Shown: positions 27,990 to 38,474, counted from the first letter of the stretch. The stretch: DNA of 64,000 nt from Draconibacterium mangrovi (GCF_010586825.1 NZ_JAAAGB010000003.1:62001-126000), one strand, 5' to 3'. Notes: generated from the sequence alone by a model not told the origin. A program made the numbers and translations.

Positions 27990-29768
27990 AATTTCGGCTG
28001 TTAATTCATCCAGAAATTTGTGATACTTATCCTCCATCAGTGGCTTTAACTCAGCGTTTACCCACTGATGGTAACCGTTTAGCCATTTGCGTTCCTTATC
28101 GCTCAGCAAATCAAATTTTATCAACGAAGTGTCGATAGGGCAAAGTGTAAGCGTATCAAAACCAAGGAAACGCCCGAATTCTGTGGTTTCACGTTCTACA
28201 CAAACCATCATATTTTCGGTTCGAAGTCCGTATTGCCCTTCGCGGTAAAACGCCGGTTCATTCGATAACACCTGACCGGGCAGCATCAGGTTTTCGTTGT
28301 ATTCAAGGCGGATTGACATTGGCCCTTCGTGTACATTCAGAAAATGACCAACACCATGTCCGGTACCGTGGTCGTAATTCATTCCGTTTTCCCATAATGC
28401 CTGTCGCGCCAGAATATCGAGGTGACAACCCTTTACTCCGTAAGGGAATTTGGCTTGTGTCAAGCCAATCATTCCTTTCAGGGTAAGTGTAAAATCAGTT
28501 TTAAACTGATCAGAAACTGCTCCTAAAGCAACTGTGCGGGTAATATCGGTAGTTCCATCGATGTACTGACCACCGGAATCAAAAAGCACTACCCCATCGG
28601 CTTCCAACGGCAAAGCATCTTCGGCTCCAATATGAAGGTGAACAAGTGCTCCACGGCTTTTGTATCCAACGATAGGTGGAAAACTTTCGCCTTTAAAATC
28701 CTCTTGTTTAGCTCTGAATTCGGCCAGCTTTTTCCCGAATTCGTAATCTGTTATCGTTTCTTTTCCAATTGTCTGTTTTAGCCAGTGCAAACACTCTACC
28801 AATGCCACGCCATCTTTTTTCATAGCGCTTCTGAAACCTTCCAGCTCTGTTTCATTTTTTATGGCTTTTTGAATGGCCACCAGCGAAGTCCCTTCAACAA
28901 GCTCGTTTTTACCTGACAAGGCACTGTAAGCTGCAAAATTTAAAGTTGACGGATCGATATAAATCGTCTTCCCATTAATTTCGGATAGGTAGTTGTAAAA
29001 AGTAGTATAATCTTTCACCTCAACACCATCGGCTTCAAGTTTCGATTTCAGCTCTGAATCGATTTTGGCAGGATCGACAAAAAGAACACTTTCATTCTCG
29101 CCAATAACGGCAAAAGCAGTAAAAACCGGATTGTAAGGCACATCCGAACCACGCAAGTTATATAACCATGCCAGTTCGTCTAACATTGAAACGATATGAA
29201 AATCTGCGCCAAATTTCGCTAACTCAGCAGCAATTTTTTGTTGTTTTTCAGATCGTGCAACTCCGGCATATTTTACGTCCAACTCAAAAACTTTATCGTT
29301 TGGAACAGCTGGACGGTCTTCCCAAATGCCTTCCAATAAATCGGGTGTTTCCACCAGTTCGATATCTTTTTTCAAAAAGCCTTTTTGCAAACTCCTGAAA
29401 GCGTCAACTGTCAACGATTGCGCATCGAGCCCCACTTTGCTCCCGGCTGGCAAATTAAGGCTCAGCCAGCTGTCGGGCGATACAGCATCCGTAACGCGCA
29501 ACTTCTGCATTTCAATGCCGGTACCTTCCAACTCTTCCTTAGCCTGTAAGAAATAACGTGAATCGGTCCATAAAGCTGCTTTGTCAAGCGTTACTGCTAC
29601 CAAACCATACGAGCCTGTAAATCCCGAAATGTACTCGCGTGTCTCCCATCGTTTGGGTAAATATTCGCTCGAATGCGGATCGGTACCTGAAATGTACCAC
29701 GCATCAACATCATGCTTTTTCATTTCGGCGCGTAAGGCCGCCAGTCGTTGTTTTATTTCTGTCTTCAT
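27987..29768 (-). CDS. Xaa-Pro aminopeptidase (M24B)
   Basis: A 593-residue cytosolic metallopeptidase that removes an N-terminal residue before proline. Two creatinase-like N-terminal domains (about 1-310) precede the pita-bread catalytic domain (about 315-530). The metal ligands are visible: the two Asp of LFDSGGQYIDGTTDITR, the His of GTGHGVGHF, and Glu in SNEPAFY and GLRTENMM. The C-terminal extension fits the large, three-domain form of the family. Its start is 3 nt after the NUDIX stop, so the two genes form an operon. Confidence 0.95.
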   Translation of the reverse strand: MKTEIKQRLAALRAEMKKHDVDAWYISGTDPHSSEYLPKRWETREYISGFTGSYGLVAVTLDKAALWTDSRYFLQAKEELEGTGIEMQKLRVTDAVSPDSWLSLNLPAGSKVGLDAQSLTVDAFRSLQKGFLKKDIELVETPDLLEGIWEDRPAVPNDKVFELDVKYAGVARSEKQQKIAAELAKFGADFHIVSMLDELAWLYNLRGSDVPYNPVFTAFAVIGENESVLFVDPAKIDSELKSKLEADGVEVKDYTTFYNYLSEINGKTIYIDPSTLNFAAYSALSGKNELVEGTSLVAIQKAIKNETELEGFRSAMKKDGVALVECLHWLKQTIGKETITDYEFGKKLAEFRAKQEDFKGESFPPIVGYKSRGALVHLHIGAEDALPLEADGVVLFDSGGQYIDGTTDITRTVALGAVSDQFKTDFTLTLKGMIGLTQAKFPYGVKGCHLDILARQALWENGMNYDHGTGHGVGHFLNVHEGPMSIRLEYNENLMLPGQVLSNEPAFYREGQYGLRTENMMVCVERETTEFGRFLGFDTLTLCPIDTSLIKFDLLSDKERKWLNGYHQWVNAELKPLMEDKYHKFLDELTAEI

Positions 29769-29771
29769 TGT

Positions 29772-30302
29772 TTATGCCTTTGCGCCTTGAAAATAGTCTT
29801 TTACAAATTTCTTTATTGAGGGGGCAGGAATATCATCATAATTCAAATCTTCTTCAGCGTAAAACTTATAATCGAGAATATCGTCCATCGGTTTCAGTTC
29901 CTCAACCGAATCGGCTGTAACCTGAAATGCCATATCGAGCGTAAATACGCTGTACGCCGAAAAAACATATTCGTTTGGCGCTGAGCCCAGGTATTTTAAC
30001 GCTTTTACTTTTAAACCCAGCTCCTCTTTTAGTTCGCGTTTTACAGCATCTTCTGCCGATTCCATTGGGTCGATAAATCCGCCTGGCAGATCGAGTTTAC
30101 CGTAATTAGGTTCAACACCTCGTGTTACCAACATTAATTTTCCTTTATCATCGGTAACTAAAGCAGCCACAGCAGCCGCAGAGTTTATGAAGAAATGAAA
30201 CCCACAGCCAGCACATTTTAATGAACGCTCGCCTGATTTGTTAAACTCCGCCGAACCACATTTCGGACAATATTCTAAAACTTTTAAAGGATGGGTATTC
30301 AT
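29772..30302 (-). CDS. NUDIX hydrolase with N-terminal zinc ribbon
   Basis: 176 aa. An N-terminal zinc ribbon (CPKCG at 12-16 and CAGCG) precedes a NUDIX fold. The NUDIX box is clear: GGFIDPMESAEDAVKREL followed by KEELGL. It should hydrolyse a nucleoside diphosphate linked to another group; the substrate is unknown. The arrangement recalls zinc-containing NADH pyrophosphatases, but the protein is shorter and I do not assign that activity. It is cotranscribed with the aminopeptidase gene. Confidence 0.93.
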   Translation of the reverse strand: MNTHPLKVLEYCPKCGSAEFNKSGERSLKCAGCGFHFFINSAAAVAALVTDDKGKLMLVTRGVEPNYGKLDLPGGFIDPMESAEDAVKRELKEELGLKVKALKYLGSAPNEYVFSAYSVFTLDMAFQVTADSVEELKPMDDILDYKFYAEEDLNYDDIPAPSIKKFVKDYFQGAKA

Positions 30303-30317
30303 TTAATTCGATTTGCG

Positions 30318-30376
30318 AATGATGATTAACGATTTATGATTTAAGATCTTTCCTTCGTAAATCGTTAATCGTCATT
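30318..30376. repeat. Long inverted repeat (19-bp arms, one mismatch)
   Basis: AATGATGATTAACGATTTA (30318-30336) pairs with TAAATCGTTAATCGTCATT (30358-30376), with one mismatch in 19 and a 21-nt loop. CATCATTCATCATTC-type direct repeats follow to about 30398. It lies between the esterase stop and the NUDIX start. Such ATCATT-rich elements are often dispersed in Bacteroidota; no second copy of this one is in the window. Confidence 0.7.
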
Positions 30377-30392
30377 CTACATTCATCATTCA

Positions 30393-31295
30393 TCATTCTA
30401 TTATTTCTCTTGCTTTCAGCCAGTCGACAAATAAATTTGGCCAGTTATCAGCCGGAATTCCGTTTTTGCGAATACCAAAGCCGTGACCTCCTTTTTGAAA
30501 AATATGCATTTCTGCAGGTACGTCAAATTCTTTCAGTTTTGAATAAAAACTGATCGAATTTTTTGGCACCACACCTTTATCGTCGTCGGCCAAAACCAGA
30601 AATGTTGGAGGCGTTTCAGCACTTACATTTAACTCGTTCGAATATTTCCGGATCAACTCTTTATCATGTCCTTTGCCGATTAGGTTTCCGCGAGATCCCA
30701 AATGAGTAAATTCTTCATCCATGGTAATTACGGGATACAACAACAACATAAAATCGGGCCGACAACTTTGCTGTTCAACCTTATCTGAACTTTCTTTATT
30801 TCCATAATCGAAAACGGTTCCGGCAGTTGACGCCAGGTGACCACCCGCGGAAGAACCTGCAATGCCAATCTTTTCGGGATTGATGCCCCACTCATTTGCA
30901 TTGGCGCGCACAATTCGAATGGCTTGCCGAGCATCGCTCGACGGAACTTCGTGGTTTCCGTAAGGCAGGCGGTATTTTAAAACGATTCCGGTAATTCCTT
31001 TGGTCTGCAGAAAACGTGCAATGTCGTATCCCTCGTGGTCCATTGCTTCAACCCAATAACCACCGCCCGGACAAATTACCACGGCAGCGCCGGTATTAAT
31101 TTCGTCTTCCGGAGAGAAAACATACATTTCTGCTACCGACACTTTTCGTACACGCACTCCGTCGTATTTCTCTTCGGGCTCGGTCATCCCGTTGTCGTTT
31201 GGTGCGCCATTTGGCCACACTTTTAATGTTTTATTTTGTGCAATAACAATCACGGTTAGTAATGAAAATAGTAGGATTAGGTTGATTTTTTTCAT
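30393..31295 (-). CDS. Exported alpha/beta-hydrolase, acetylxylan esterase-like
   Basis: 300 aa with signal peptide (about 1-19). The alpha/beta-hydrolase core has the oxyanion segment VICPGGGYW, nucleophile GSSAGG, Asp in LADDDKGV and His in KGGHGFGI. The layout matches carbohydrate esterases that release acetyl groups from xylan or related glycans in the periplasm. No glycoside hydrolase is adjacent, so the glycan is not known. Confidence 0.9.
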   Translation of the reverse strand: MKKINLILLFSLLTVIVIAQNKTLKVWPNGAPNDNGMTEPEEKYDGVRVRKVSVAEMYVFSPEDEINTGAAVVICPGGGYWVEAMDHEGYDIARFLQTKGITGIVLKYRLPYGNHEVPSSDARQAIRIVRANANEWGINPEKIGIAGSSAGGHLASTAGTVFDYGNKESSDKVEQQSCRPDFMLLLYPVITMDEEFTHLGSRGNLIGKGHDKELIRKYSNELNVSAETPPTFLVLADDDKGVVPKNSISFYSKLKEFDVPAEMHIFQKGGHGFGIRKNGIPADNWPNLFVDWLKAREIIE

Positions 31296-31398
31296 TTCAT
31301 TAAAATTGTTTAGTTCATTTGTATTCGATGTAACTCCCGATAAATTTTAATTCTTTCTGTTTGCGATTTGAAGAATTAAATTCATGTTCGTTTCATAA

Positions 31399-31932
31399 TT
31401 ATTTAGTTTTTGCTCCGACAAAATAATGCTCCTTTTCGCCAAACAATACATTAAAAGTTGTTAGCGAACCATAGGCACGCGTTATATATTGCTGGATATT
31501 TACTTTTTCTTCGTCGGTAAGAGATTTGCTGCTGTTGATATTTTGCTCCAAAACACGCAGCCTGTCGCGCAACATTACAATTTTGTGAAAGAATATTTCA
31601 ATAGGAATTTCTTTTGGCTTAAGCTCAGGATTGGCAGGTTGTAACAATAGGGTTCCACCTTCCCATTTTTCGCCTAAGGGAACTACTTCGTTCAGCGCGG
31701 CATGTTTATCCAAAACATAGCTCAAAACCTTTTCAATTTCTCTGATTGATAGTCCTGATTTTGGAGCAGTTTCATTTGCTTTCAAAACGGTAAGGTCGGT
31801 ATTACGTTTTGTGATTTCTATTTTACCGCCTCGTTCAAAAAATATTTCGTAAGCAGTAAGGTTGTCTTTACTAATTATTCCTTCTCCGTACCGCGGATGT
31901 TCAACCCTTGTTCCAACAGTTAAATCTTCCAT
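31399..31932 (-). CDS. Uncharacterised protein with N-terminal tudor/SH3-like motif
   Basis: 177 aa. The first 50 residues contain VGTRVEHPRYGEGIIS, like the small beta-barrel found at the C terminus of UvrD-type helicases and in CarD-like proteins. Such motifs can bind RNA polymerase or nucleic acid. The helical C-terminal 120 residues are unrecognised and resemble other Bacteroidetes hypothetical proteins. No signal peptide. Function unknown; a transcription- or repair-related role is only suggested by the N-terminal motif. Confidence 0.75.
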   Translation of the reverse strand: MEDLTVGTRVEHPRYGEGIISKDNLTAYEIFFERGGKIEITKRNTDLTVLKANETAPKSGLSIREIEKVLSYVLDKHAALNEVVPLGEKWEGGTLLLQPANPELKPKEIPIEIFFHKIVMLRDRLRVLEQNINSSKSLTDEEKVNIQQYITRAYGSLTTFNVLFGEKEHYFVGAKTK

Positions 31933-32005
31933 TTCAGTTTAATTTATTGATCGGTTAAGATAAAATATTTTCAGGTATCAGTTTATGAGAAATGCCACCA
32001 ACTTA

Positions 32006-34429
32006 TTAATATTCTGAGGCCATAATCAAACGTGGCTGCCCTTTCACACGTTTACGTTTAACTTCGTAATCGCGGGTATACGAAATTACAGAAACCCCTT
32101 CGTTCATATAACCACCGAACTGCGTAAGTTGCCCGAAATGATAATTCCCCTGCATCTGGAATGTATGCATGTAAGGCAGACAGCCGGCAAAATCGTTACC
32201 GTAAGTTATTAATGCGGTTAAAAAATACATTGTTACATCATAACCCTGAAAACCAAAATTATCAGGTTCCGTTCCGAAGTTGCTCTTATATTTCTCAACG
32301 AAATTAATGGTTTGCTGATTCGTATAATCGGTATAATATGGTGCGATGTATTTCAGTTTCAGATTATGAAACTGCTCCAACTGAATGCTCGAATAATTCG
32401 GATAACGACTTGACCCAATCAGCGTAATCGAATACTCGTCAGAAAGGTTGTTTAAATTGGAAATGGCCACACTTAACTCACCCTCGTTTTCCGAAGGAAT
32501 GTAAACCACATTTTCTTTGGTTTTCGACATAATTCGACGTAACCCGAAGCTTCCTTCGTTTTCGAAATCGTAGATCGTAAAGCTAACGCCCTCGCTACTG
32601 CTTAACATCCCTGAATTGAAGAATTTTTCGCGCAAAAGTTCGACCAATTCTCCTTCAGGAGTACCCGAATAATCCGAGGTTTTTACAATTATAAAGTTAC
32701 TGTTGAAATGCTCTTCAGCCACCATTTCTGCCGTTTGACGAGTCAGGTAATCGCGCGACGGATTTACCTGGAAGTAATTGGAATTCGATTGTGTAATCGA
32801 AGTCTGCGAAGCCAATGGGGAAACTATCGGAATCCTATTCTTCGCTGCGTATGCTGCAATTTCCTGCTGCACCCTGGGGAAAATTGGTCCGATGATTAAA
32901 TCCGTCATGAAAAAATCGTTAGCCATAAAATACTGGCGAATCGAATCTTTGTTTCGCTGTGTATCAAAAACATTGAGTTTTACATTAAAACCAATATTCT
33001 GCAAGGAATCGACAGCTAAAAGTACACCTTCATAAAACTGCACGAAGTTTTCACTTCCGCCGTAAAACTGTTTAAACAATTCCTTACGCTCTTCCAGTTC
33101 AATGGTTGTATCCTGAGCAATTTCTGTTTCCTCACTTGTAAAAAGTGCTGTTGAATCAATTACCAGATCTTCACGGTTCAGCGTATCATTTGCTTCGTAA
33201 TAAAATGGCAAAAACAGGGCTACGTTGTATGTTTTCCCCGAAAACGAACCTGAAAAATCAGGCACACACGACTCGGGAATTTCTACCGGCATTTCTACCG
33301 CATAAAAATCTTCCAGCATATTCGCCGAATCAATGTCTTCAAATACAATATTGTCACTTTCCGGCTGGGCAAAAACTTCCTCAGGCTTTTTAGGAATTAA
33401 AATGATTTCGCCGTAAGCCAGATTTCGACGATCGAGTATCGGGTTATATTTTATAATATCGGGAATACTTACATTGTATTTTTTCGATAAACCGTATAAA
33501 GTCTCGCCCTTTTCCACCAAATGCTGATCAAAAGCTTCATCGTTTACCGGTTTAGCCATTGGTTCGCTGGCTTCAGCAACCGGAATTTTAATTACTGCTC
33601 CTGCCGGAAATCCCGTATTCAAAATCGGGTTAATCACTTTAAGTTCCTCTTCCGAAACATTGTATTTGCGCGTTAATCCCCACATGGTTTCACCCGATTC
33701 AATAATGTGTTCAATGTAATTTCGGTTACCTGCAAATTCAATTGGCTGAGGCTTATTTACATCCCCCTCCGATGCGCCGGTTTTTATTTTCAGGGTCATT
33801 CCTGTTTTTAGCTGCCTTGCTTCGGGATTTAAAGCGAGAATCTCCTGCTCGGTTGTTCCATATTTCCGGGCAAGCGAATACAAAGTTTCTCCTGAAACCA
33901 CCTGATGTAATATTGTCTGTTCCCCCGTTCCGGTTTTATTAGCTAAATCACCGGCTTCCGAAGATATCTCTTTTTCCCAGTATGGAATATTCAGTTCTGT
34001 CCGCTTTTTAAATTTCCTAACAGTTGGGTTGTAAGCATAAAGTTCCTCCACGGTTATTCCAAACTTTTTGGCAACGGAATAAGCCGTTTCTTTTTTCGAT
34101 TCGATTTTGTATTTAGTAAATCCTGAGGGGTCTCCCTTTTGGTCTGTTGTTGAATTCGGCATTATAATGCCTTCAACATAAGGAATTTTCAACATCTGCC
34201 CTATTGTTAGTCCTTTATCAATTCCCGGATTGTTTTCCTCAAGTGCAGCTTGAGTTACGCCAAACTTCTTGCTCAACGAGTAAATTGTTTCGCCTGTGCG
34301 CACCTGGTGCATAACGAACTTTTTGCCTTGAACAACAACAACCTCATTATCAGCAAAATTCTGCCCGAAAACCTGTTCGCTTGGTAACAACAGTAAAAAT
34401 GCCATGCATAGCAGCAAAAGACTTCTCAT
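32006..34429 (-). CDS. Exported protein with five LysM domains and a type 1 periplasmic-binding fold
   Basis: 807 aa. The ATG of MRSLLLLCMAF was chosen; an upstream in-frame TTG coincides with a promoter -7 element. A signal peptide (about 1-23) is followed by five LysM repeats (about 35-350), each with ETxxSLxKK-like cores (GETIYSLSKKFG, KETAYSVAKKFG, GETLYSLARKYG, GETMWGLTRKYN, GETLYGLSKKYN). The second half (about 395-800) looks like a type 1 periplasmic ligand-binding fold (VALFLPFYY, PIVSPLASQ, GFQGYDVTMYFL). It probably binds peptidoglycan and a ligand in the periplasm; no transporter is adjacent. Confidence 0.92.
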   Translation of the reverse strand: MRSLLLLCMAFLLLLPSEQVFGQNFADNEVVVVQGKKFVMHQVRTGETIYSLSKKFGVTQAALEENNPGIDKGLTIGQMLKIPYVEGIIMPNSTTDQKGDPSGFTKYKIESKKETAYSVAKKFGITVEELYAYNPTVRKFKKRTELNIPYWEKEISSEAGDLANKTGTGEQTILHQVVSGETLYSLARKYGTTEQEILALNPEARQLKTGMTLKIKTGASEGDVNKPQPIEFAGNRNYIEHIIESGETMWGLTRKYNVSEEELKVINPILNTGFPAGAVIKIPVAEASEPMAKPVNDEAFDQHLVEKGETLYGLSKKYNVSIPDIIKYNPILDRRNLAYGEIILIPKKPEEVFAQPESDNIVFEDIDSANMLEDFYAVEMPVEIPESCVPDFSGSFSGKTYNVALFLPFYYEANDTLNREDLVIDSTALFTSEETEIAQDTTIELEERKELFKQFYGGSENFVQFYEGVLLAVDSLQNIGFNVKLNVFDTQRNKDSIRQYFMANDFFMTDLIIGPIFPRVQQEIAAYAAKNRIPIVSPLASQTSITQSNSNYFQVNPSRDYLTRQTAEMVAEEHFNSNFIIVKTSDYSGTPEGELVELLREKFFNSGMLSSSEGVSFTIYDFENEGSFGLRRIMSKTKENVVYIPSENEGELSVAISNLNNLSDEYSITLIGSSRYPNYSSIQLEQFHNLKLKYIAPYYTDYTNQQTINFVEKYKSNFGTEPDNFGFQGYDVTMYFLTALITYGNDFAGCLPYMHTFQMQGNYHFGQLTQFGGYMNEGVSVISYTRDYEVKRKRVKGQPRLIMASEY

Positions 34430-34453
34430 TAAAAGTGGATTTAAAAATTCGCT

Positions 34454-34461
34454 CAAATTTA
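34454..34461 (-). promoter_or_regulatory. -7 promoter element of the LysM gene
   Basis: On the minus strand TAAATTTG at 34461-34454 matches TAnnTTTG. The leader to the ATG at 34429 is about 20 nt. No clear -33 element. Confidence 0.5.
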
Positions 34462-34596
34462 GTAATTCTGAAAGAACACTTAAATCTTAACGCATAGTTT
34501 CGGAATTAATTTTAATATTTTGGGGTAAACACAATCCTAATATTAACACGAACCTTAATTTCATTCACATTTGAAAAGATTTTGACACGTTATTAG

Positions 34597-34604
34597 TACT
34601 TTTG
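34597..34604 (+). promoter_or_regulatory. -7 promoter element of guaA
   Basis: TACTTTTG matches TAnnTTTG. TTTG tetramers upstream end at 34573 and 34584, but neither is at the usual spacing. The leader to the ATG is about 20 nt. Confidence 0.5.
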
Positions 34605-34631
34605 TGCTTTCATTAACAAAAGAAATTTTTC

Positions 34632-36161
34632 ATGCAGGAAAAGATTTTAATCCTTGATTTTGGTTCTCAATACACACAATTGATTGGACGTAAGGTCCGC
34701 GAACTAAATGTTTATTGCGAAATTCATCCGTTCAACCACTTTCCGGAAATTGATGAAAGTGTAAAAGGAGTGATACTTTCGGGTAGTCCTTTTTCGGTTC
34801 GCGACGAAGATGCACCACGTCCTGATCTATCAGAAATTAAAGGCAAACTTCCGGTATTGGGTGTTTGTTACGGAGCACAGTATATGGCTCATTTTTATGG
34901 TGGAGAAGTGGCTCCTTCGAATACACGCGAATACGGAAGAGCAAATCTGGGATTTATCGATCACGATAGTATTCTGTTTGAAAACATCAGTCTGCACTCG
35001 CAGGTTTGGATGTCGCATGGTGATACCATCGTAAAACTTCCGAAAAATTATAAGGTAATTGCATCAACCGAAGATGTAAACTTTGCAGCTTACAAAGTTG
35101 ATGACGAAAAAACCTGGGCAATACAGTTCCACCCCGAGGTTTACCACACCACAGAAGGAAAGCAGTTGCTGCAGAATTTTGTTACCACAATTTGTGGATG
35201 CGAACAAAACTGGACTCCGGATTCGTTTGTTGAAACAACGGTTCAGGAATTAAAGGATCAACTGGGTAACGACAAAGTTGTGCTTGGTCTTTCAGGTGGT
35301 GTTGATTCATCGGTTGCCGGCGTATTATTACATAAAGCCATTGGAAAAAATCTTACCTGCATTTTTGTTGACAACGGTCTGCTTCGCAAAAACGAATTTG
35401 AGGATGTTTTGCATTCGTACGAAGACATGGGACTAAATGTAATTGGTGTTGATGCCCGCAAAAAATTCTGGGACGATTTGGCCGGAGTTACTGATCCGGA
35501 ACAAAAACGAAAAATTATCGGTCGCAACTTTATCGAAGTTTTTGATGAAGAAGCGCACAAAATACAAGATGTAAAATGGTTGGCGCAAGGAACAATTTAT
35601 CCCGATGTAATTGAATCGGTATCGGTAAACGGACCTTCTGCAACTATCAAATCACACCACAATGTTGGCGGACTTCCTGAAAAAATGAAGTTAAAAGTGG
35701 TTGAGCCGCTTAAGCTTTTATTTAAAGATGAAGTGCGTCGAGTAGGTGCTGCTTTAAACATTAAAAAAGAATTGCTGGGCCGTCACCCATTCCCGGGACC
35801 AGGATTGGGAATTCGTATTCTTGGCGATGTAACTCCTGAAAAAGTTAGTATGCTACAGGAAGCTGATGCCATTTTTATTAACGGCCTAAAAAGCTGGGGG
35901 TTGTACGACGAAGTTTGGCAGGCTGGCGTAATGTTGCTTCCCGTTCAATCGGTAGGCGTTATGGGCGACGAACGTACCTATGAAAACACTGTTGCATTAC
36001 GTGCGGTTACTTCAACCGATGGAATGACAGCCGACTGGGTACACCTTCCCTACGATTTTATGGCAAAAATGTCGAACGAAATCATAAATAAAGTTCGTGG
36101 AATTAACCGGGTAGTTTACGATATTAGTTCGAAGCCACCTGCAACAATTGAGTGGGAATAG
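34632..36161 (+). CDS. guaA: GMP synthase (glutamine-hydrolysing)
   Basis: Converts XMP, ATP and glutamine to GMP in de novo purine synthesis; cytosolic. 509 aa, normal length. A class I glutamine amidotransferase (about 1-190) has the nucleophile Cys in [11 protein letters not shown] and HPEVYHT. The ATP pyrophosphatase domain has the P-loop GLSGGVDSS (about 219-227), and the C-terminal dimerisation domain has [12 protein letters not shown]. All key residues are present. Confidence 0.98.
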   Translation: MQEKILILDFGSQYTQLIGRKVRELNVYCEIHPFNHFPEIDESVKGVILSGSPFSVRDEDAPRPDLSEIKGKLPVLGVCYGAQYMAHFYGGEVAPSNTREYGRANLGFIDHDSILFENISLHSQVWMSHGDTIVKLPKNYKVIASTEDVNFAAYKVDDEKTWAIQFHPEVYHTTEGKQLLQNFVTTICGCEQNWTPDSFVETTVQELKDQLGNDKVVLGLSGGVDSSVAGVLLHKAIGKNLTCIFVDNGLLRKNEFEDVLHSYEDMGLNVIGVDARKKFWDDLAGVTDPEQKRKIIGRNFIEVFDEEAHKIQDVKWLAQGTIYPDVIESVSVNGPSATIKSHHNVGGLPEKMKLKVVEPLKLLFKDEVRRVGAALNIKKELLGRHPFPGPGLGIRILGDVTPEKVSMLQEADAIFINGLKSWGLYDEVWQAGVMLLPVQSVGVMGDERTYENTVALRAVTSTDGMTADWVHLPYDFMAKMSNEIINKVRGINRVVYDISSKPPATIEWE

Positions 36162-36229
36162 TTGTTGCAGAATGTAACGAAATCAAATTTGGCAGACTTA
36201 TTGCGTGATTGTTTCGTTATTAATCAAAA

Positions 36230-37864
36230 ATGAGAATTATGGCTGTAACAAAAATTCAACATATTAAAACAATTGGGTTAGGTATCTTTTTAGCATTCTT
36301 CCTGATTGAACCAGTTGCTACGCAGGCACAAAACGATGTGCAGGAAAATCAGGTAAAATTTGCCCGTTTACTGCGTTTAGTTGATGGTTACTATGTAGAC
36401 TCATCGGATATTAGCGACTTAACAGAAAAAGCGATTGTGCATTTGCTTGAGGAGCTTGATCCGCACTCTACATATATTTCAAAGGAGGAAGTGGATAAAA
36501 TGAACGAACCGCTTAAAGGAAACTTTGAGGGGATCGGCATTTCATTCAATATTTATAAAGATACCTTGCTGGTGACTACGATAATTGCCGAAGGTCCTTC
36601 TGAAAAAGTTGGGTTACGTGCCGGTGACCGGATTATTGAGGTTGACGGTGAAAACATAGCCGGAATTGGTTTAAAAAATTCGGATGTTTTTGATTTGTTA
36701 CGGGGCGAAAAAGGAAGTAAAGTCGATTTAACAGTTGCAAGAAAAGGTGAAACCGATCCCCTGGATTTTACAATTGAAAGAGATAAAATTCCAATTTTCA
36801 GTCTGGATGCATCGTACATGTTAGATGAATCTACTGGTTATATCAAGCTAAATAAATTTTCGGCAACAACAACCGATGAGTTTTTAGAGGCCATGTCGGA
36901 TTTAAAAAAGGAAGGAATACAAAACCTGGTTCTCGATTTACGAAACAATGGTGGCGGTTATCTAAAATCGGCCATTGAGTTAGCCGACCAATTTTTAACT
37001 GATGACCAGTTGATTGTTTACACCGATGGCACCAACGATCCGAAAAGAGACTATAAAGCAACAGCAAAAGGTTCCTTTGAAGACGGGAAAGTGGTTGTTT
37101 TGGTAAACGAAGGTTCAGCCTCTGCAAGTGAAATTGTTTCGGGTGCCGTTCAGGATTGGGACCGTGGAGTAATAATTGGCCGTCGCTCGTTTGGAAAAGG
37201 GTTAGTCCAAAAACCATTCTTCCTGAATGATGGGTCGATGATTCGTTTGACAACGGCACACTATTACACGCCAAGTGGCAGATGTATTCAAAAACCTTAT
37301 GAGGAAGGCATTAGCGAATACCGTAAAGATTACTCCAACAGAATTAGTAATGGGGAGATGTTTAGTGCCGACAGCATTCATTTTGATGATGAGTTAAAAC
37401 ACAAAACACTGGTTAGCGGCCGCGATGTTTATGGTGGTGGCGGTGTAATGCCTGATATTTTTGTTCCCATGGACACCTCTTCGCATTATGCCTACATCAA
37501 TAAACTAAGAAGAAAGCAGGTTACCTATAATTTTGTTTTGGATTATGTTGATCTTCACCGTGAAGACATCGCGAAACAATATCCGAAATTTGAAAAATTC
37601 AATGAGAAATTTGAGATTTCGGATGAGAATATTGAGCAGGTAGTTGCCAAAGGTATTGAAGAAGGTATTGAAAAAGACGAAGAAAGTTTGTCAATACTAA
37701 AAGATGACCTTAAACGGGAACTTAAAGCTTTGATAGCCCGAGACGTGTACTCACGTAACGACATGTACAAAGTTTTAAACGAAAATGACGATGCCATTTT
37801 AAAAGCTCTTGAAGTTTTTGATAATCAAGACAAATATGCAGCGCTTTTAGTTACAACTGATTAA
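36230..37864 (+). CDS. S41 C-terminal processing peptidase with PDZ domain
   Basis: 544 aa, exported (hydrophobic segment about 12-32, then ATQAQ). A PDZ domain (about 100-180, GIGISFNIY, GLRAGDRIIEVDG) regulates the protease domain, with EGSASASEIV (Ser nucleophile) and RRSFGKGLVQ (Lys general base). An alpha-helical C terminus follows. Such CtpA-like proteases trim or degrade periplasmic proteins by recognising C termini. A second ATG 9 nt downstream is also possible as start. An 8-bp inverted repeat (36175-36182/36212-36219) lies just upstream. Confidence 0.95.
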   Translation: MRIMAVTKIQHIKTIGLGIFLAFFLIEPVATQAQNDVQENQVKFARLLRLVDGYYVDSSDISDLTEKAIVHLLEELDPHSTYISKEEVDKMNEPLKGNFEGIGISFNIYKDTLLVTTIIAEGPSEKVGLRAGDRIIEVDGENIAGIGLKNSDVFDLLRGEKGSKVDLTVARKGETDPLDFTIERDKIPIFSLDASYMLDESTGYIKLNKFSATTTDEFLEAMSDLKKEGIQNLVLDLRNNGGGYLKSAIELADQFLTDDQLIVYTDGTNDPKRDYKATAKGSFEDGKVVVLVNEGSASASEIVSGAVQDWDRGVIIGRRSFGKGLVQKPFFLNDGSMIRLTTAHYYTPSGRCIQKPYEEGISEYRKDYSNRISNGEMFSADSIHFDDELKHKTLVSGRDVYGGGGVMPDIFVPMDTSSHYAYINKLRRKQVTYNFVLDYVDLHREDIAKQYPKFEKFNEKFEISDENIEQVVAKGIEEGIEKDEESLSILKDDLKRELKALIARDVYSRNDMYKVLNENDDAILKALEVFDNQDKYAALLVTTD

Positions 37865-37868
37865 TTTT

Positions 37869-38474
37869 ATGACTGATATAGTTTCGGAATGGCTCTTAGG
37901 TAATTATATTGAAATACTGGGAGCCATTCTTGGTTTAGCCTACATTTTCTTATCCATTAAACAACACATCTTAACGTGGCCAACAGGTTTATTAACCTCG
38001 GCACTTTATGTGCTTGTATTTTTCAATACCCGGTTATATGCCGACATGGGGCTTCAGGTCTATTATGTGGTAATTAGTATTTATGGCTGGTATTTCTGGA
38101 TTACCGGAAAAAAACAAAACGAAAAGAAAGTTGCCGTAAAAACCACCCGAAAAATATTGTGGCTAAAACTGGCAGTGGTTTCAATTGCTCTTTATGCCCT
38201 GATCCTTTTTATCCTGAGGAATTATACCAATTCCGACGTTCCGCACATGGATTCAGTAACAACAGCACTCAGCATTGTTGCCACATGGATGCTTGCAAGA
38301 AAATACATAGAACACTGGCTGCTATGGATATTTATCGATGCATTTAGCGCAGGTTTGTATGTATACAAAGGTTTATGGGCAACCGTAATTTTATTTATCG
38401 TTTACACCGTTATGGCTTTATTGGGCTATATTGAGTGGAAAAAAGATCTGAAAAGTATTGAAACAAACAACTAA
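37869..38474 (+). CDS. pnuC: PnuC-type nicotinamide riboside transporter
   Basis: 201 aa with about seven TM helices. Family motifs are KQHILTWPTGLLTS near residue 35, and YYVVISIYGWYFW near 70, which contains the W..Y.W type ligand-pocket residues. PnuC imports nicotinamide riboside, which a kinase then traps as NMN. The adjacent overlapping kinase-like gene supports that role. Confidence 0.93.
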   Translation: MTDIVSEWLLGNYIEILGAILGLAYIFLSIKQHILTWPTGLLTSALYVLVFFNTRLYADMGLQVYYVVISIYGWYFWITGKKQNEKKVAVKTTRKILWLKLAVVSIALYALILFILRNYTNSDVPHMDSVTTALSIVATWMLARKYIEHWLLWIFIDAFSAGLYVYKGLWATVILFIVYTVMALLGYIEWKKDLKSIETNN

